From positions 1 to 22,238 of IMG/VR virus record IMGVR_UViG_3300024262_000278: 22,238 nucleotides of DNA; one strand, written 5' to 3'. Position numbers and translations under genes: made by a program. This document shows, in pieces, positions 15,108-22,238 of this stretch; within the stretch, counting starts at the first letter, position 1; the number at the start of each line of letters is the position of its first letter. Source of the DNA: a virus. Under the pieces are notes generated by a model that saw only the letters and a program-made list of their open reading frames with translations, was not told the DNA's origin and ran no database searches.

Positions 15108-16538
15108 TTAAGCAAACATCAAGCAACCAAGATTCTCATTGAGGACTTTGACACCGCAAAGCATGTCAATAACCACCAATGTACCACGTTTCTTACCATC
15201 GTAAGACATAGTGACTCGAACAGAGAAGCCATTCAAGTTTGCTACATAAGACCTGACTCCAGTTCCGGGGTTCGGAGAAGCCAATGGTCTATTAACGAAT
15301 GCCAAAGCATTCTTATTGAAAGCAAATCCATACTCACCCTTCGGGCCAAGACCAACCTGATCAGCATTAAGGACAGCAGCCTCAAGCGGACGATCAAGTA
15401 GCATCTCAGTAGTTGTCGGAGTTTCAAGCGCACCGTAAATCTTATCGGTAGACGCTTCTCCAATACTGATCAGTTGACCAGCTTTGGGTGCAACACTGAA
15501 CCCATCGATGGCAAGATTTTCAGACCAATTAGCAGCATACCCTGCCAAAAGATTAATGGCTCCAGGCACATATGCAGTAATATCAGCAGAGTCAATAACT
15601 GCACTTTGAAGACCAGGCCATACAGTAACTTGAGTACACGCACCAAGCGTATCGCTACCCGCAATAATCTTCTGAGGCGTCATATCACCAGCAATGGTAC
15701 ACCAACCACCGAGAAGGTCAGCTATAGGACTCGTGAAAGTCTTCACTGTCAAAACAGTACTACCCTTCACATAACCAGCACCATTATTTATGGCACCAGC
15801 TTCAGTAGTATTCCCTTCTGCAATAGAAGGAGCATTCTGCGTCGTAAAGATATCAAAGCCAAATTTACGACCAAGATAACCTTCACGCATAGCCAAACCC
15901 ATGTCATCAGTAATCTGAGCCTGCACAAAGTTATCAACCTTCAGGAGTTGACCTTCCATATTCGGCGGTATAATGAGGCGCCGATCATTTGACGGAACTT
16001 TGTTAGTCGTCATGAGCTCTTTCAAATCAATCAGCGGAGTGGTATTAGAGATTGCAGTTGACAACTTGCCAGTCGCCTTGCCATCACCCCAAAACTGATA
16101 AATTTGACTCATGATAATGCGGTCTACACCCTGAGCCATTGCAACCATAGCAGGAGTCAGATACCATTCAACAAGGTTCATCAAAGACATGCTGGCTTCA
16201 TCGTCATAGATCATGAAGCTGACATCCGGAAGCTGATTCAGAACGACTGGAACCGTATCACTGTCAGCATCCTGAACAGTGACATCGTTTCCAGAATGCT
16301 TACGACCCATAACAAAGTCACGGGGACGCTGCGCATTAACAGTATCACCAAACTTGGAGATATCCTCGTCAAAGTCACGATGAACCAAATTAGCCATAAT
16401 CATGTTGTTTTGCAGAATCATCAAAGCCTCTGCAACCCAAATTTCCGGAACGAGACAGTCATTTTCATTAGTGTGCGCAGGTTTGATCACATACACACTT
16501 TTTCGAGGTTTGTTAAAAAAGTAATTCGTAGAATTCAT
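15108..16538 (-). CDS. Major capsid protein, P22-coat-like HK97 fold (476 aa)
   Basis: The start is the ATG at 16538 with AAAGGGA eight bases upstream. An in-frame TTG 18 bases earlier, overlapping the scaffold stop, would leave no such site. The gene follows the scaffold, and the product has P22-coat-like landmarks: VPEIWVAEALMILQNN...ANLVHRDFD (residues 30-57), DTVNAQRPRDF (65-75), VSFMIYDDEASMS (106-118) and FAFNKNALAFVNRPLA (405-420). An insertion-rich region lies between residues ~235 and 395. It carries beta turns with GGWCTIAGD and GQLISIGEAS and is somewhat larger than in a typical coat. It builds the procapsid and mature shell around the scaffold. No protease gene is seen, and P22-type coats mature without a protease, which is consistent. 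Confidence 0.88.
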   Translation of the reverse strand: MNSTNYFFNKPRKSVYVIKPAHTNENDCLVPEIWVAEALMILQNNMIMANLVHRDFDEDISKFGDTVNAQRPRDFVMGRKHSGNDVTVQDADSDTVPVVLNQLPDVSFMIYDDEASMSLMNLVEWYLTPAMVAMAQGVDRIIMSQIYQFWGDGKATGKLSTAISNTTPLIDLKELMTTNKVPSNDRRLIIPPNMEGQLLKVDNFVQAQITDDMGLAMREGYLGRKFGFDIFTTQNAPSIAEGNTTEAGAINNGAGYVKGSTVLTVKTFTSPIADLLGGWCTIAGDMTPQKIIAGSDTLGACTQVTVWPGLQSAVIDSADITAYVPGAINLLAGYAANWSENLAIDGFSVAPKAGQLISIGEASTDKIYGALETPTTTEMLLDRPLEAAVLNADQVGLGPKGEYGFAFNKNALAFVNRPLASPNPGTGVRSYVANLNGFSVRVTMSYDGKKRGTLVVIDMLCGVKVLNENLGCLMFA

Positions 16539-16552
16539 GTTTACATTCCCTT

Positions 16553-17392
16553 TCAAGTAAGTTTAACTTTGCCATCTTTTCGAGCTTTTGCCCAAGCAGC
16601 TGGATCTTTAGCTAACTCCTTTAAGTCAACACCAGTTCCGCTGCCACCACCACGATTTTGGAGACCAAGACCACCAACACCTTCACCCTTAAACAAATTA
16701 AGATACTTCTCCATTTCACGCATTTTCTTGACCGCCTCTGAGGGTGTCAACTCAAGATTAATAGGCTTGTTGTCTTTAATATCCTTAAAAGCTACTTTGG
16801 GAACCATTTCGCCAGTAGGTTTGCCTTCATCATCAAGAGCCTCAACCAACCGAGTTGAAGGGCGTAATATAGCAAGAATCTGTTCTGGAGAGTATGCATT
16901 ATTTTCAATAGCTGAATCAAACAAAGATCGTGCGATTGTAGATTCAGTGAATCTGTGCTGCCAGCTGTCGCGCTCCTTCGTAAGTGAATCAACTGCATCT
17001 TTATGCTTCTTCTCCAACTTTGTCATTTTATCTTTTGCCAACTCTTCTTTTGTCAAAAGATCTTTCTGAACACCTTGTAATCTTTCTTCCAATTCTGAAC
17101 GTTCTTGAGCTGTCAAAGTTGATTTTGACTTAAGAGCCTCAAACTCTGACATAACCTTGGCATAAGCACTTTGATGTTTCCTTCGATCTCTTGCAAGGAT
17201 AGCATTAATATGATCTTGAGAAAATTTTCCATCAATCGGCTTGATGCCTTCCATCAAATCACCATCAATAGCATTACCATCAGGTTCAGGGGTAACTGGT
17301 GGAGTTACCGGAGGAGGAGGAAGAGGAGTTCCTTCGCCTTCTGCATAATACGTTTTCCAAGTTTTCCTGAACCAATTTGCCTTCTCAAACAT
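16553..17392 (-). CDS. Capsid scaffolding protein (279 aa)
   Basis: The ATG has the strong site AAAGGAG seven bases upstream. A proline-rich stretch lies at residues 22-37. The segment FSQDHINAILARDRRKHQ (57-74) has the D-x-x-N-x-x-x-A-x-x-R pattern typical of phage scaffolds. A long coiled coil runs from ~68 to 155 and is followed by a more folded part (YSPEQILAIL). The last ~20 residues are basic (DPAAWAKARKDGKVKLT), a form that could bind coat. Location between adaptor and major capsid supports this. Scaffolds direct correct shell size and are lost before packaging. No protease Ser/His dyad is visible, so this is not a protease-scaffold fusion. Confidence 0.83.
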   Translation of the reverse strand: MFEKANWFRKTWKTYYAEGEGTPLPPPPVTPPVTPEPDGNAIDGDLMEGIKPIDGKFSQDHINAILARDRRKHQSAYAKVMSEFEALKSKSTLTAQERSELEERLQGVQKDLLTKEELAKDKMTKLEKKHKDAVDSLTKERDSWQHRFTESTIARSLFDSAIENNAYSPEQILAILRPSTRLVEALDDEGKPTGEMVPKVAFKDIKDNKPINLELTPSEAVKKMREMEKYLNLFKGEGVGGLGLQNRGGGSGTGVDLKELAKDPAAWAKARKDGKVKLT

Positions 17393-17404
17393 GATACAAC
17401 TCCT

Positions 17405-17854
17405 TTAAGTTGCCCTATGTAGAGTTATCTCCGAAGCATCCAGCAGATAAGGTTTTAAATATTTCCAAGCTTCTGCACTTGGAACACCTGCTGCAGTGTA
17501 AGGAGGGACATTATCTCTATCATAGGTTGACCGAACACTAGAAAACCCTTGACTAACAACAGTCAAGTTTTCGAAATCTAAATCAGTATTTCTACCCTCA
17601 AGTAGTGGTATTGTAATAAAACAACAAGCCCACTTAATATCATCTGGAACATCAGTATCTCCATCACGTGGAAATTCATTTTCTTGGGCAGCTACAGTCT
17701 TTGCACCTTTGTAACGAAGTCTATCAATGATCCTTGTAGCAGTCTTCAACCCTTTAAGTCTATTAGCTTCTGTAGCCAAGTCCCAGGCTTCAGTATGCAA
17801 AACTTCATCGAAGAAAATCTGAGCTTCGGTTGTATTTAAGTAAGCAGTTGTCAT
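17405..17854 (-). CDS. Head-tail adaptor / head completion protein (149 aa)
   Basis: The ATG shares one base with the portal stop (TAATG). The N-terminus (YLNTTEAQIFFDEVLHTEAW) and the segment ANRLKGLKTATRIIDRLRYKG followed by NEFPRDGDTDVPDDIKWACCF match a family often annotated as DnaT-like/head-tail adaptor in phages. The pattern is A-L-x-x-A-T-x-x-I-D, then F-P-R, then x-P-x-x-I-K-x-A. In the virion such proteins form the ring below the portal. The DnaT-like label reflects fold similarity only and no replication role is implied here. The place directly after the portal and before the scaffold is slightly early for an adaptor, but occurs in many phages. Confidence 0.7.
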   Translation of the reverse strand: MTTAYLNTTEAQIFFDEVLHTEAWDLATEANRLKGLKTATRIIDRLRYKGAKTVAAQENEFPRDGDTDVPDDIKWACCFITIPLLEGRNTDLDFENLTVVSQGFSSVRSTYDRDNVPPYTAAGVPSAEAWKYLKPYLLDASEITLHRAT

Positions 17855-19596
17855 TACTTAGCATCTCCTCGAACTTTTTTGCCTACACCAGCTACATTTT
17901 GCGAGGAATCTTGTGAAAGCTGTTTTTCTTTATTAGCCTCCTCAGTCGGATCGACGGATAAGTCAGTAACTCCTCGTGCTCCCGCATTCTCCATGTTGGC
18001 AACACCAGTTTGACCCGCCTCACTTTGAGCAAGTGCCACTGCAGCTGCTCGCTCAGCCCTATCCTGCTTAGCCTTCTCAACTTCTCCATCTGGGTACCCC
18101 CTTGCAGAACTAGCCAACTCTGTTCCAATCAAGCCATTTTGCATATCCTTTGTAATAACTTCTGGATCAATTACTACAACTTCAGCTGAATCTAGCTCAG
18201 ATAACATAGTCTTCTGAGCTTCACTACTTATTTTGGAACCAAGAACAAGATCAACAATACGCTTTACAGACTCCCTTTGGAAAGTTATAGATGGTACTCT
18301 TGGCAATAATTCCGAAAGTTCATCAGCTTCTTTCCTACGATCTTCATCAGAAATCAAATAGAATCTATCTGGATACTCTACAACAGCTGGTTTTTGGGCA
18401 GAACCGTCATAAAGATTCCAAATTTTTGCAATCTCATTCTCACCTGCTTCAAGAATCATCGCGACAAAAGATAGACCAGCTTCAGGTGAAAGTACTTCAG
18501 AACCGGTTCCAACAGCAGCAAGATTAATGCCCATCAAAACTTCAATATCTTGCTCGAGCTTTTTCTGCTTTTCCATACTAATAGCAAGCGGCTCAGAGGA
18601 TGGGTTTATAAATTCTGGCCTGTCAAGTCCTTTCCCATACTGCCTACCCTTAGTTACACCAACTTTAATTTGTTTCCCTTCAGATGCATTAGCTCCAGCT
18701 GATGTACCAGCATCATCTTCTGATGCATCAACTCCCTCTTTAATGTGAGGCATTTGAGTTACTGGATTAAATTGTTCAGTGTAAAATGGGAAATTAGCCT
18801 TCAACGAGTAAGACATATCCGATGATCCAAGATTTGTAAGTGCAACTTGGTAGTCTGCAACATCTTGAAGTAAGGACTGCGGAATCTCAAAGAATACAAA
18901 AGGTATCCTCGGAATCTCTAAAATTGTCTCCTCGATGACCTCACCATTCTCATTAATCAAAGTAACTGAAACGCCTTCATTATTATCAAGTAATTTTAAA
19001 TACCTAAACTGCTGAACTGTGCCTTTAACTAGACCTGACTCTGTTTCAATGTCATCTATTGCGTCAACCAACAGAATAGCTTGCAGCTCATTCTTACTAT
19101 TAATCAACCAAGACTGTATATACTCTGCTGAATAGGGATACAAATACGGAGTAGTATTTTTAGTTTCAGCCAACGTCTTAGAGTCATGCAGTGGGTCCTT
19201 ATCTATGTAAACGCCGACACGTTTCAATACAAGTAACTCTTCAACCAAATATTTAGCCACAAAAGTATTCATAGAAAGACCAGCACCATCAACACCGTAA
19301 TTCAAACCTTTTACAGCATTCTGGTAACTTTCTGAACCACCAGATCTTACAATATCACTAAATCTTTGAAACATTGCATTTTTAATTTTAAACAAAGTAG
19401 ACTTAACGTAAGCTGCGCAATAAGATATAGATTTACGCTCTTCAAATTCAACTGAAGTCTCACGCAAAGAAAATCTTACGAGATACTTATCAATAAAGTT
19501 TGGACCACCTTCCATAACATCACGAAATTTCTGCCACTGGCTAGTCATGTATGCAAAATCTGGATGCTGAATGGTTACGATGCTTTTAAAATCCAT
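17854..19596 (-). CDS. Portal protein (580 aa)
   Basis: The ATG overlaps the terminase stop by one base (TAATG). Size and order (terminase, portal, capsid) are typical. The N-terminus has HPDFAYMTSQWQKFRDVMEGG. It is followed by a long helical stem region and YLVEELLVLKRVGVYIDKDP, then PYLYPYSAEYIQSW, a pattern shared with the DUF4055-like group of portals. The C-terminal ~100 residues are low-complexity and polar/Ala-rich (ERAAAVALAQSEAGQTGVAN), as in the flexible portal barrel tails. Twelve copies would form the DNA channel at one capsid vertex, docked by the terminase during packaging. Confidence 0.85.
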   Translation of the reverse strand: MDFKSIVTIQHPDFAYMTSQWQKFRDVMEGGPNFIDKYLVRFSLRETSVEFEERKSISYCAAYVKSTLFKIKNAMFQRFSDIVRSGGSESYQNAVKGLNYGVDGAGLSMNTFVAKYLVEELLVLKRVGVYIDKDPLHDSKTLAETKNTTPYLYPYSAEYIQSWLINSKNELQAILLVDAIDDIETESGLVKGTVQQFRYLKLLDNNEGVSVTLINENGEVIEETILEIPRIPFVFFEIPQSLLQDVADYQVALTNLGSSDMSYSLKANFPFYTEQFNPVTQMPHIKEGVDASEDDAGTSAGANASEGKQIKVGVTKGRQYGKGLDRPEFINPSSEPLAISMEKQKKLEQDIEVLMGINLAAVGTGSEVLSPEAGLSFVAMILEAGENEIAKIWNLYDGSAQKPAVVEYPDRFYLISDEDRRKEADELSELLPRVPSITFQRESVKRIVDLVLGSKISSEAQKTMLSELDSAEVVVIDPEVITKDMQNGLIGTELASSARGYPDGEVEKAKQDRAERAAAVALAQSEAGQTGVANMENAGARGVTDLSVDPTEEANKEKQLSQDSSQNVAGVGKKVRGDAK

Positions 19597-21251
19597 TAAA
19601 TTTCCTCAATATCTCGGTTACCTGTAACATTCCCAACCAGAGCTAAAGCAATCTCTGAATAAGTACGTGCATGTGCATAATGGTCATCATTACCACTATT
19701 AATATACTTCCCAACAGGATTACCGTTTGCATCATGCTTATATATGCGCGCCGGAACTTTGATCTGATCCTTGTACTCCTGATCCATATCATAAGGCAGC
19801 CGAATTGTCCCGTGCTTGAATCGACCTAAACTAACATCCATCCAAGAAGTACGGTCAACAGAAACTGTGTTTACAGTATCTTCTTTAGGTACGCTCAATT
19901 CTTTACCACTTATGCCATTAGCATAGAAGCAAAGTTTAACGTGCCCCATAAATCTTGATGCAAAGTTTGAAGCAATTCGCCTTTCAGGATTGCCATCAAT
20001 AACGCAGTAAACTACACGAAATTTACGCATTAAATCATCAAGCTCTTCTGGATTCATTACCTTACCCTGGGTAAGAACCTTCGCAACAGTCGAGGCGTTA
20101 ATGTCAGCAAGACTATCATCTTTAATAAACCATTGAACAATCTCATAATGGAAAAATGTGCCCACATCAACACCCATTGTTATAATTTGTGGTTCTAAAA
20201 ACCGTTCAAATTTTTTGTGACCTTTTGTACAAGCTTCAATATCAGTTTCCGTTACTTGGGCACCCTTGACTGCGTGCGGCAAACCAAGTTTTGAATTCCA
20301 GAACTCTTGTTCGACTGCAGGGTCTTTAAAACTCTTCAAATATTTCTGTGCAATTTTATAAGGTTCCATAGTTGTAGAATACAACTGATTAACATGAAAA
20401 CCTCTACTAAGTTTTCCAAACTGTGTTACTTCCCAGAAACCTTTACCAAGCCAATCTGGTTTTGTTTCATGGTCAAGTTTCGCACCGCACTCTTTACATA
20501 TAAGATACGAGTTAAGTATTTCCTCATCCTGATGATCATCTGCTGTGATAACTAAACATTCTGGAAAAGTAAGTTCGGTAAAAACATTGCAATGTGGGCA
20601 AGGAAACATGAAGTGTTCTTGCGAGGAAGATTTAAACTCTTTATTGATCCCTACATTTTCCAATGTCGGTGTAGAAATCTTTATGGTTTGTTGAACCAAT
20701 TGCCCAGACTTCCTCTCCTCCGCCAATTCTACATTGTCCTGATCAAACTCATCCAGCTCATCTTGAACCAATAAACCTGCTGGTACTGACTTCATCTGAG
20801 AACGTGATCTTGAGCCACGAATATACAGATTAACTCCTCCAGCACGTTTATGACCTGTGTTCGACACATCAGAAAATAGTCTTCTAAGATGTAAAGAAGC
20901 TTCCAAAGCAGCATCAAACCTATCACTAGAGAAGTCCGTAGCATCTGGTTTCTGTGTAGGCAAAGTGTAAAGTACAGAAATTTTGAGAACATCAATAAAG
21001 TAAAAAGTTTTGTTCAACGCCACTTCTGTATAACCCATCTGAGCTGACTTCTGCCCAACGATCAAGTCAGCATCACAATCATGCATCTCCCTCGCCCATG
21101 GATGGTACTTGAAAGTCCATTTACCAGGATAAGGAGTACCCATGACACGATAAAGCATTGCCCAATCAGAACATGATCTGATGGACTCCCTCCTCAAGGA
21201 GGAGATCATCTGCTTATAGAAAGCATTTTTAAGCTTGATCGAAGTCGTCAT
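19596..21251 (-). CDS. terL: Terminase large subunit, lambda gpA-like (551 aa)
   Basis: The ATG lies inside the small-subunit gene (23-bp overlap). The ATPase has a Walker-A variant VGQKSAQMGYTE at residues 65-76, close to lambda gpA's KSARVGYSK type, and a Walker-B-like LLVQDELDEF at 160-169. C218-x2-C221 and C252-x2-C255 form a zinc-ribbon-like insertion (CPHC and CKEC). The C-terminal nuclease has candidate metal ligands D362 (MGVDVG), D419 (VIDG) and D522/D523 (DDHYAHA). It drives DNA translocation into the prohead and cuts the concatemer. gpA-family members typically act on cos sites, suggesting cohesive ends, though that is inference. All key elements seem intact. Confidence 0.93.
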   Translation of the reverse strand: MTTSIKLKNAFYKQMISSLRRESIRSCSDWAMLYRVMGTPYPGKWTFKYHPWAREMHDCDADLIVGQKSAQMGYTEVALNKTFYFIDVLKISVLYTLPTQKPDATDFSSDRFDAALEASLHLRRLFSDVSNTGHKRAGGVNLYIRGSRSRSQMKSVPAGLLVQDELDEFDQDNVELAEERKSGQLVQQTIKISTPTLENVGINKEFKSSSQEHFMFPCPHCNVFTELTFPECLVITADDHQDEEILNSYLICKECGAKLDHETKPDWLGKGFWEVTQFGKLSRGFHVNQLYSTTMEPYKIAQKYLKSFKDPAVEQEFWNSKLGLPHAVKGAQVTETDIEACTKGHKKFERFLEPQIITMGVDVGTFFHYEIVQWFIKDDSLADINASTVAKVLTQGKVMNPEELDDLMRKFRVVYCVIDGNPERRIASNFASRFMGHVKLCFYANGISGKELSVPKEDTVNTVSVDRTSWMDVSLGRFKHGTIRLPYDMDQEYKDQIKVPARIYKHDANGNPVGKYINSGNDDHYAHARTYSEIALALVGNVTGNRDIEEI

Positions 21252-21792
21252 CGTCGAAATTCTTATCCATAAAAGTTGTGGTAACTAAGTCACCAATCTT
21301 GTCAATGATTTTCCGCACCAGGTTCTGATCTTCAATCTCATCGGAGATAATTGTCGAGAGTCCAGCAGCCATCTGCATCAGTGCCTGCTTATCAAGCATC
21401 TGACCAAGTTGCATATCCAACTTAGTCATAGAGCTTACCACCTTCTCAATCTTCATAACCATGTCCGAAATATACTGTGAGTTAAGAAGCAAGTCAGTTT
21501 CATCCATAATCTGATTCAACCGCTCTTCAAGAATCATCCTCAGGATACCAACTTCCTCCTTAAGACTCTTGATAGCAGAAGAATCAGCCATGCGGTCAAG
21601 CCGAGTTTGCCATTTCTGCAGCTTATAGTTTTTGTACGCCTGCTTAGCTTGACCTTGCTTAATCTGTAAGCCACCATGAATCTGGCAATATTGTGTTCCA
21701 GGAACAGCTTTGTTATAGCATTGATTACCCATAAGCATACCTTGGCAGCGATCTGGATCATCTTCTCGCTCTATCCTTGTAATATCACTCAT
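21229..21792 (-). CDS. Putative terminase small subunit / zinc-binding packaging protein (187 aa)
   Basis: I start at the internal ATG at 21792 (MSDITRIERE) with GGGAG a few bases upstream. An ATG 39 bases earlier is preceded by no clear site. Near the N-terminus, C16, C25, C36 and H39 form C-x8-C-x10-C-x2-H followed by GG, a zinc-knuckle-like motif frequent in proteins beside phage terminases. The rest is helical with coiled-coil character (about residues 60-165) and ends in a very acidic tail (DKNFDDDDFDQA). Location just before the large terminase, with an overlapping start, supports a small-subunit role in recognising packaging DNA. No classical winged-helix HTH is evident, so a different DNA-binding protein is possible. 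Confidence 0.65.
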   Translation of the reverse strand: MSDITRIEREDDPDRCQGMLMGNQCYNKAVPGTQYCQIHGGLQIKQGQAKQAYKNYKLQKWQTRLDRMADSSAIKSLKEEVGILRMILEERLNQIMDETDLLLNSQYISDMVMKIEKVVSSMTKLDMQLGQMLDKQALMQMAAGLSTIISDEIEDQNLVRKIIDKIGDLVTTTFMDKNFDDDDFDQA

Positions 21793-21928
21793 AGTTGCTC
21801 CCGCTTTCTTGACCTTGTTATTAAAGCACATAATCAGTTACCCTACACAAGACATAACGGCACTTTAGCACACTTCGGAAAAAAATTCAGCAAAATTTAT
21901 GATATTATTTTGCAGACCAAAAACCAGG

Positions 21929-21958
21929 AGCATATTTTTGAGATTTCCAAACTTTCAA
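21929..21958 (-). promoter_or_regulatory. Possible sigma70-like promoter for the packaging-head operon
   Basis: On the minus strand, TTGAAA (21958-21953) is separated by 18 bases from TATGCT (21934-21929), a plausible -35/-10 pair with four of six -10 matches. It lies about 140 bases before the chosen small-terminase start. In AT-rich sequence such a match is often chance, and the host polymerase is unknown. Confidence 0.25.
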
Positions 21959-22012
21959 AGATTTTTAACAATTTCCTTTGGTTTTAATAACCCACCCACC
22001 CCTAGAATTCTC

Positions 22013-22193
22013 TTCGCAAACAAAATCTTTTTTCAAACAATTTATTAGAAAACTATTTATTCGCAAACAATTTATTCGCAAACAAAATCTTTTTTCAAAC
22101 AAAATCTTTTTTCAAACAAAATCTCTTCGCAAACAAAATCTCTTCGCAAACAAAATCTCTTCGCAAACAAAATCTCTTCGCAAACAAAATCCC
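22013..22193. repeat. Tandem repeat array, 11 units of 17 or 15 bp
   Basis: Units start at 22013, 22030, 22045, 22060, 22075, 22092, 22109, 22126, 22143, 22160 and 22177. The 17-base consensus is TTCGCAAACAAAATCTC, perfect or near-perfect in the last units; variants have TTTTC in place of TTCGC. Three central units are 15 bases and end in AATTTA, and one of them is degenerate (TTAGAAAACTATTTA). The core is TTCGCAAACAA. The array is not a CRISPR because no unique spacers separate the units. It lies ~220 bp upstream of the small terminase start, so terminase-binding sites, a transcription-factor array or a replication iteron are possible. Confidence 0.85.
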
Positions 22194-22238
22194 GGAGGTC
22201 AGAAAACAGGTCCAGTGTAGGGGAGATATCTAGAGTAT

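Larger units (their letters stand above)
21793..22238 (-). other. Gene-free right end: leader with promoter-like pair and repeats; no gene seen
   Basis: This ~450-bp stretch contains no convincing gene. It holds a repeat array, one weak promoter-like pair, and a C-rich (minus-strand G-rich) tract at 21991-22002. It lies upstream of the packaging gene and may contain the packaging recognition site and the late promoter, but neither is proven. The right edge may be a contig or window boundary. Confidence 0.6.

Noticed and set aside
15474-15992. Plus-strand open frame of 172 codons inside the capsid gene
   Set aside because: It is antisense to the major capsid gene, has a biased Thr/Ser/Ile composition and no domain pattern.
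16104-17069. Plus-strand open frame of 321 codons across the capsid/scaffold junction
   Set aside because: It is entirely antisense to two well-supported genes, has no good ribosome binding site, and its translation is rich in His/Ser/Arg with no recognisable fold, as expected for an antisense shadow.
21793-21831. Upstream ATG for the small terminase candidate
   Set aside because: The internal ATG at 21792 has a GGGAG site at good spacing; the upstream ATG has none. The alternative cannot be fully excluded.
21989-22002. G-quadruplex on the minus strand (GGGG-T-GGG-T-GGG)
   Set aside because: Only three G-runs are present; four are needed for an intramolecular quadruplex.
22013-22193. CRISPR array interpretation of the tandem repeats
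   Set aside because: Units are contiguous 15-17 bp copies with no unique spacers.
21978-22220. Plus-strand open frame of 80 codons over the tandem repeats
   Set aside because: The peptide is only the repeat read in rotating frames (17 bases is not a multiple of three), with no upstream ribosome binding site.
1-22238. tRNA genes, integrase/attachment sites, insertion sequences
   Set aside because: I saw no tRNA-like cloverleaf, recombinase motif or IS-type terminal repeats on either strand; a dedicated scan could still find something subtle.

Overview
The window is one continuous late-gene module of a tailed double-stranded DNA phage or prophage (Caudoviricetes). The morphology looks siphoviral: there is a tail tube protein, a tail assembly chaperone and a long tape measure, but no contractile sheath gene. 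Every convincing gene lies on the minus strand, so the module is read from the right edge to the left. Genes are tightly packed, with ATGA, TGATG and TAATG overlaps and strong AGGAG-type ribosome binding sites, as expected for one polycistronic unit in a bacterial host. Nothing here identifies the host. Base composition varies sharply: tape measure DNA is very AT-rich (12 of 60 bases are G/C at 7141-7200), while one fibre gene is GC-rich (34 of 60 at 781-840).

Packaging and head (22238 to 13084). A gene-free right end of about 450 bp carries an 11-unit tandem repeat array (22013-22193) and a weak promoter-like pair. It is followed by a putative small terminase with a Cys/His motif, a lambda gpA-type large terminase, a portal, a head-tail adaptor, a scaffold and a P22-coat-like major capsid protein. 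Next come a small one-helix membrane protein, a head-closure protein fused to a LamG-like lectin domain, and a tail terminator.

Tail shaft (13072 to 6355). This part holds the tail tube protein (with a C-terminal Ig/FN3-like domain), the tail assembly chaperone, a 203-residue uncertain connector-like protein, and a 1519-residue tape measure. The chaperone reading frame stops early, but the -1 frame continues into a typical gpT-like C-terminal domain. Two slippery heptamers lie in the overlap, so a programmed -1 frameshift is very likely. A gene caller would miss the 62-75 residue extension.

Tail tip and fibres (6361 to 1). A chimeric beta-helix / InlB-repeat / distal-tail-like protein is followed by a small paralogue of its last domain. 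Four fibre or appendage genes come next, the last one cut by the window edge. Two of them share N- and C-terminal modules, and one is strikingly GC-rich. No central hub (gpJ/Tal), lysis, replication, integration or regulatory gene is seen.

Stable hairpins without U-tracts sit just after the major capsid gene, just after the tail tube gene, and before the truncated last gene. They may adjust transcript levels or protect 3' ends around the most highly expressed genes. The observations most worth checking are the dual-slippery-site frameshift, the repeat array beside the terminase genes, and the lectin and InlB domain fusions.
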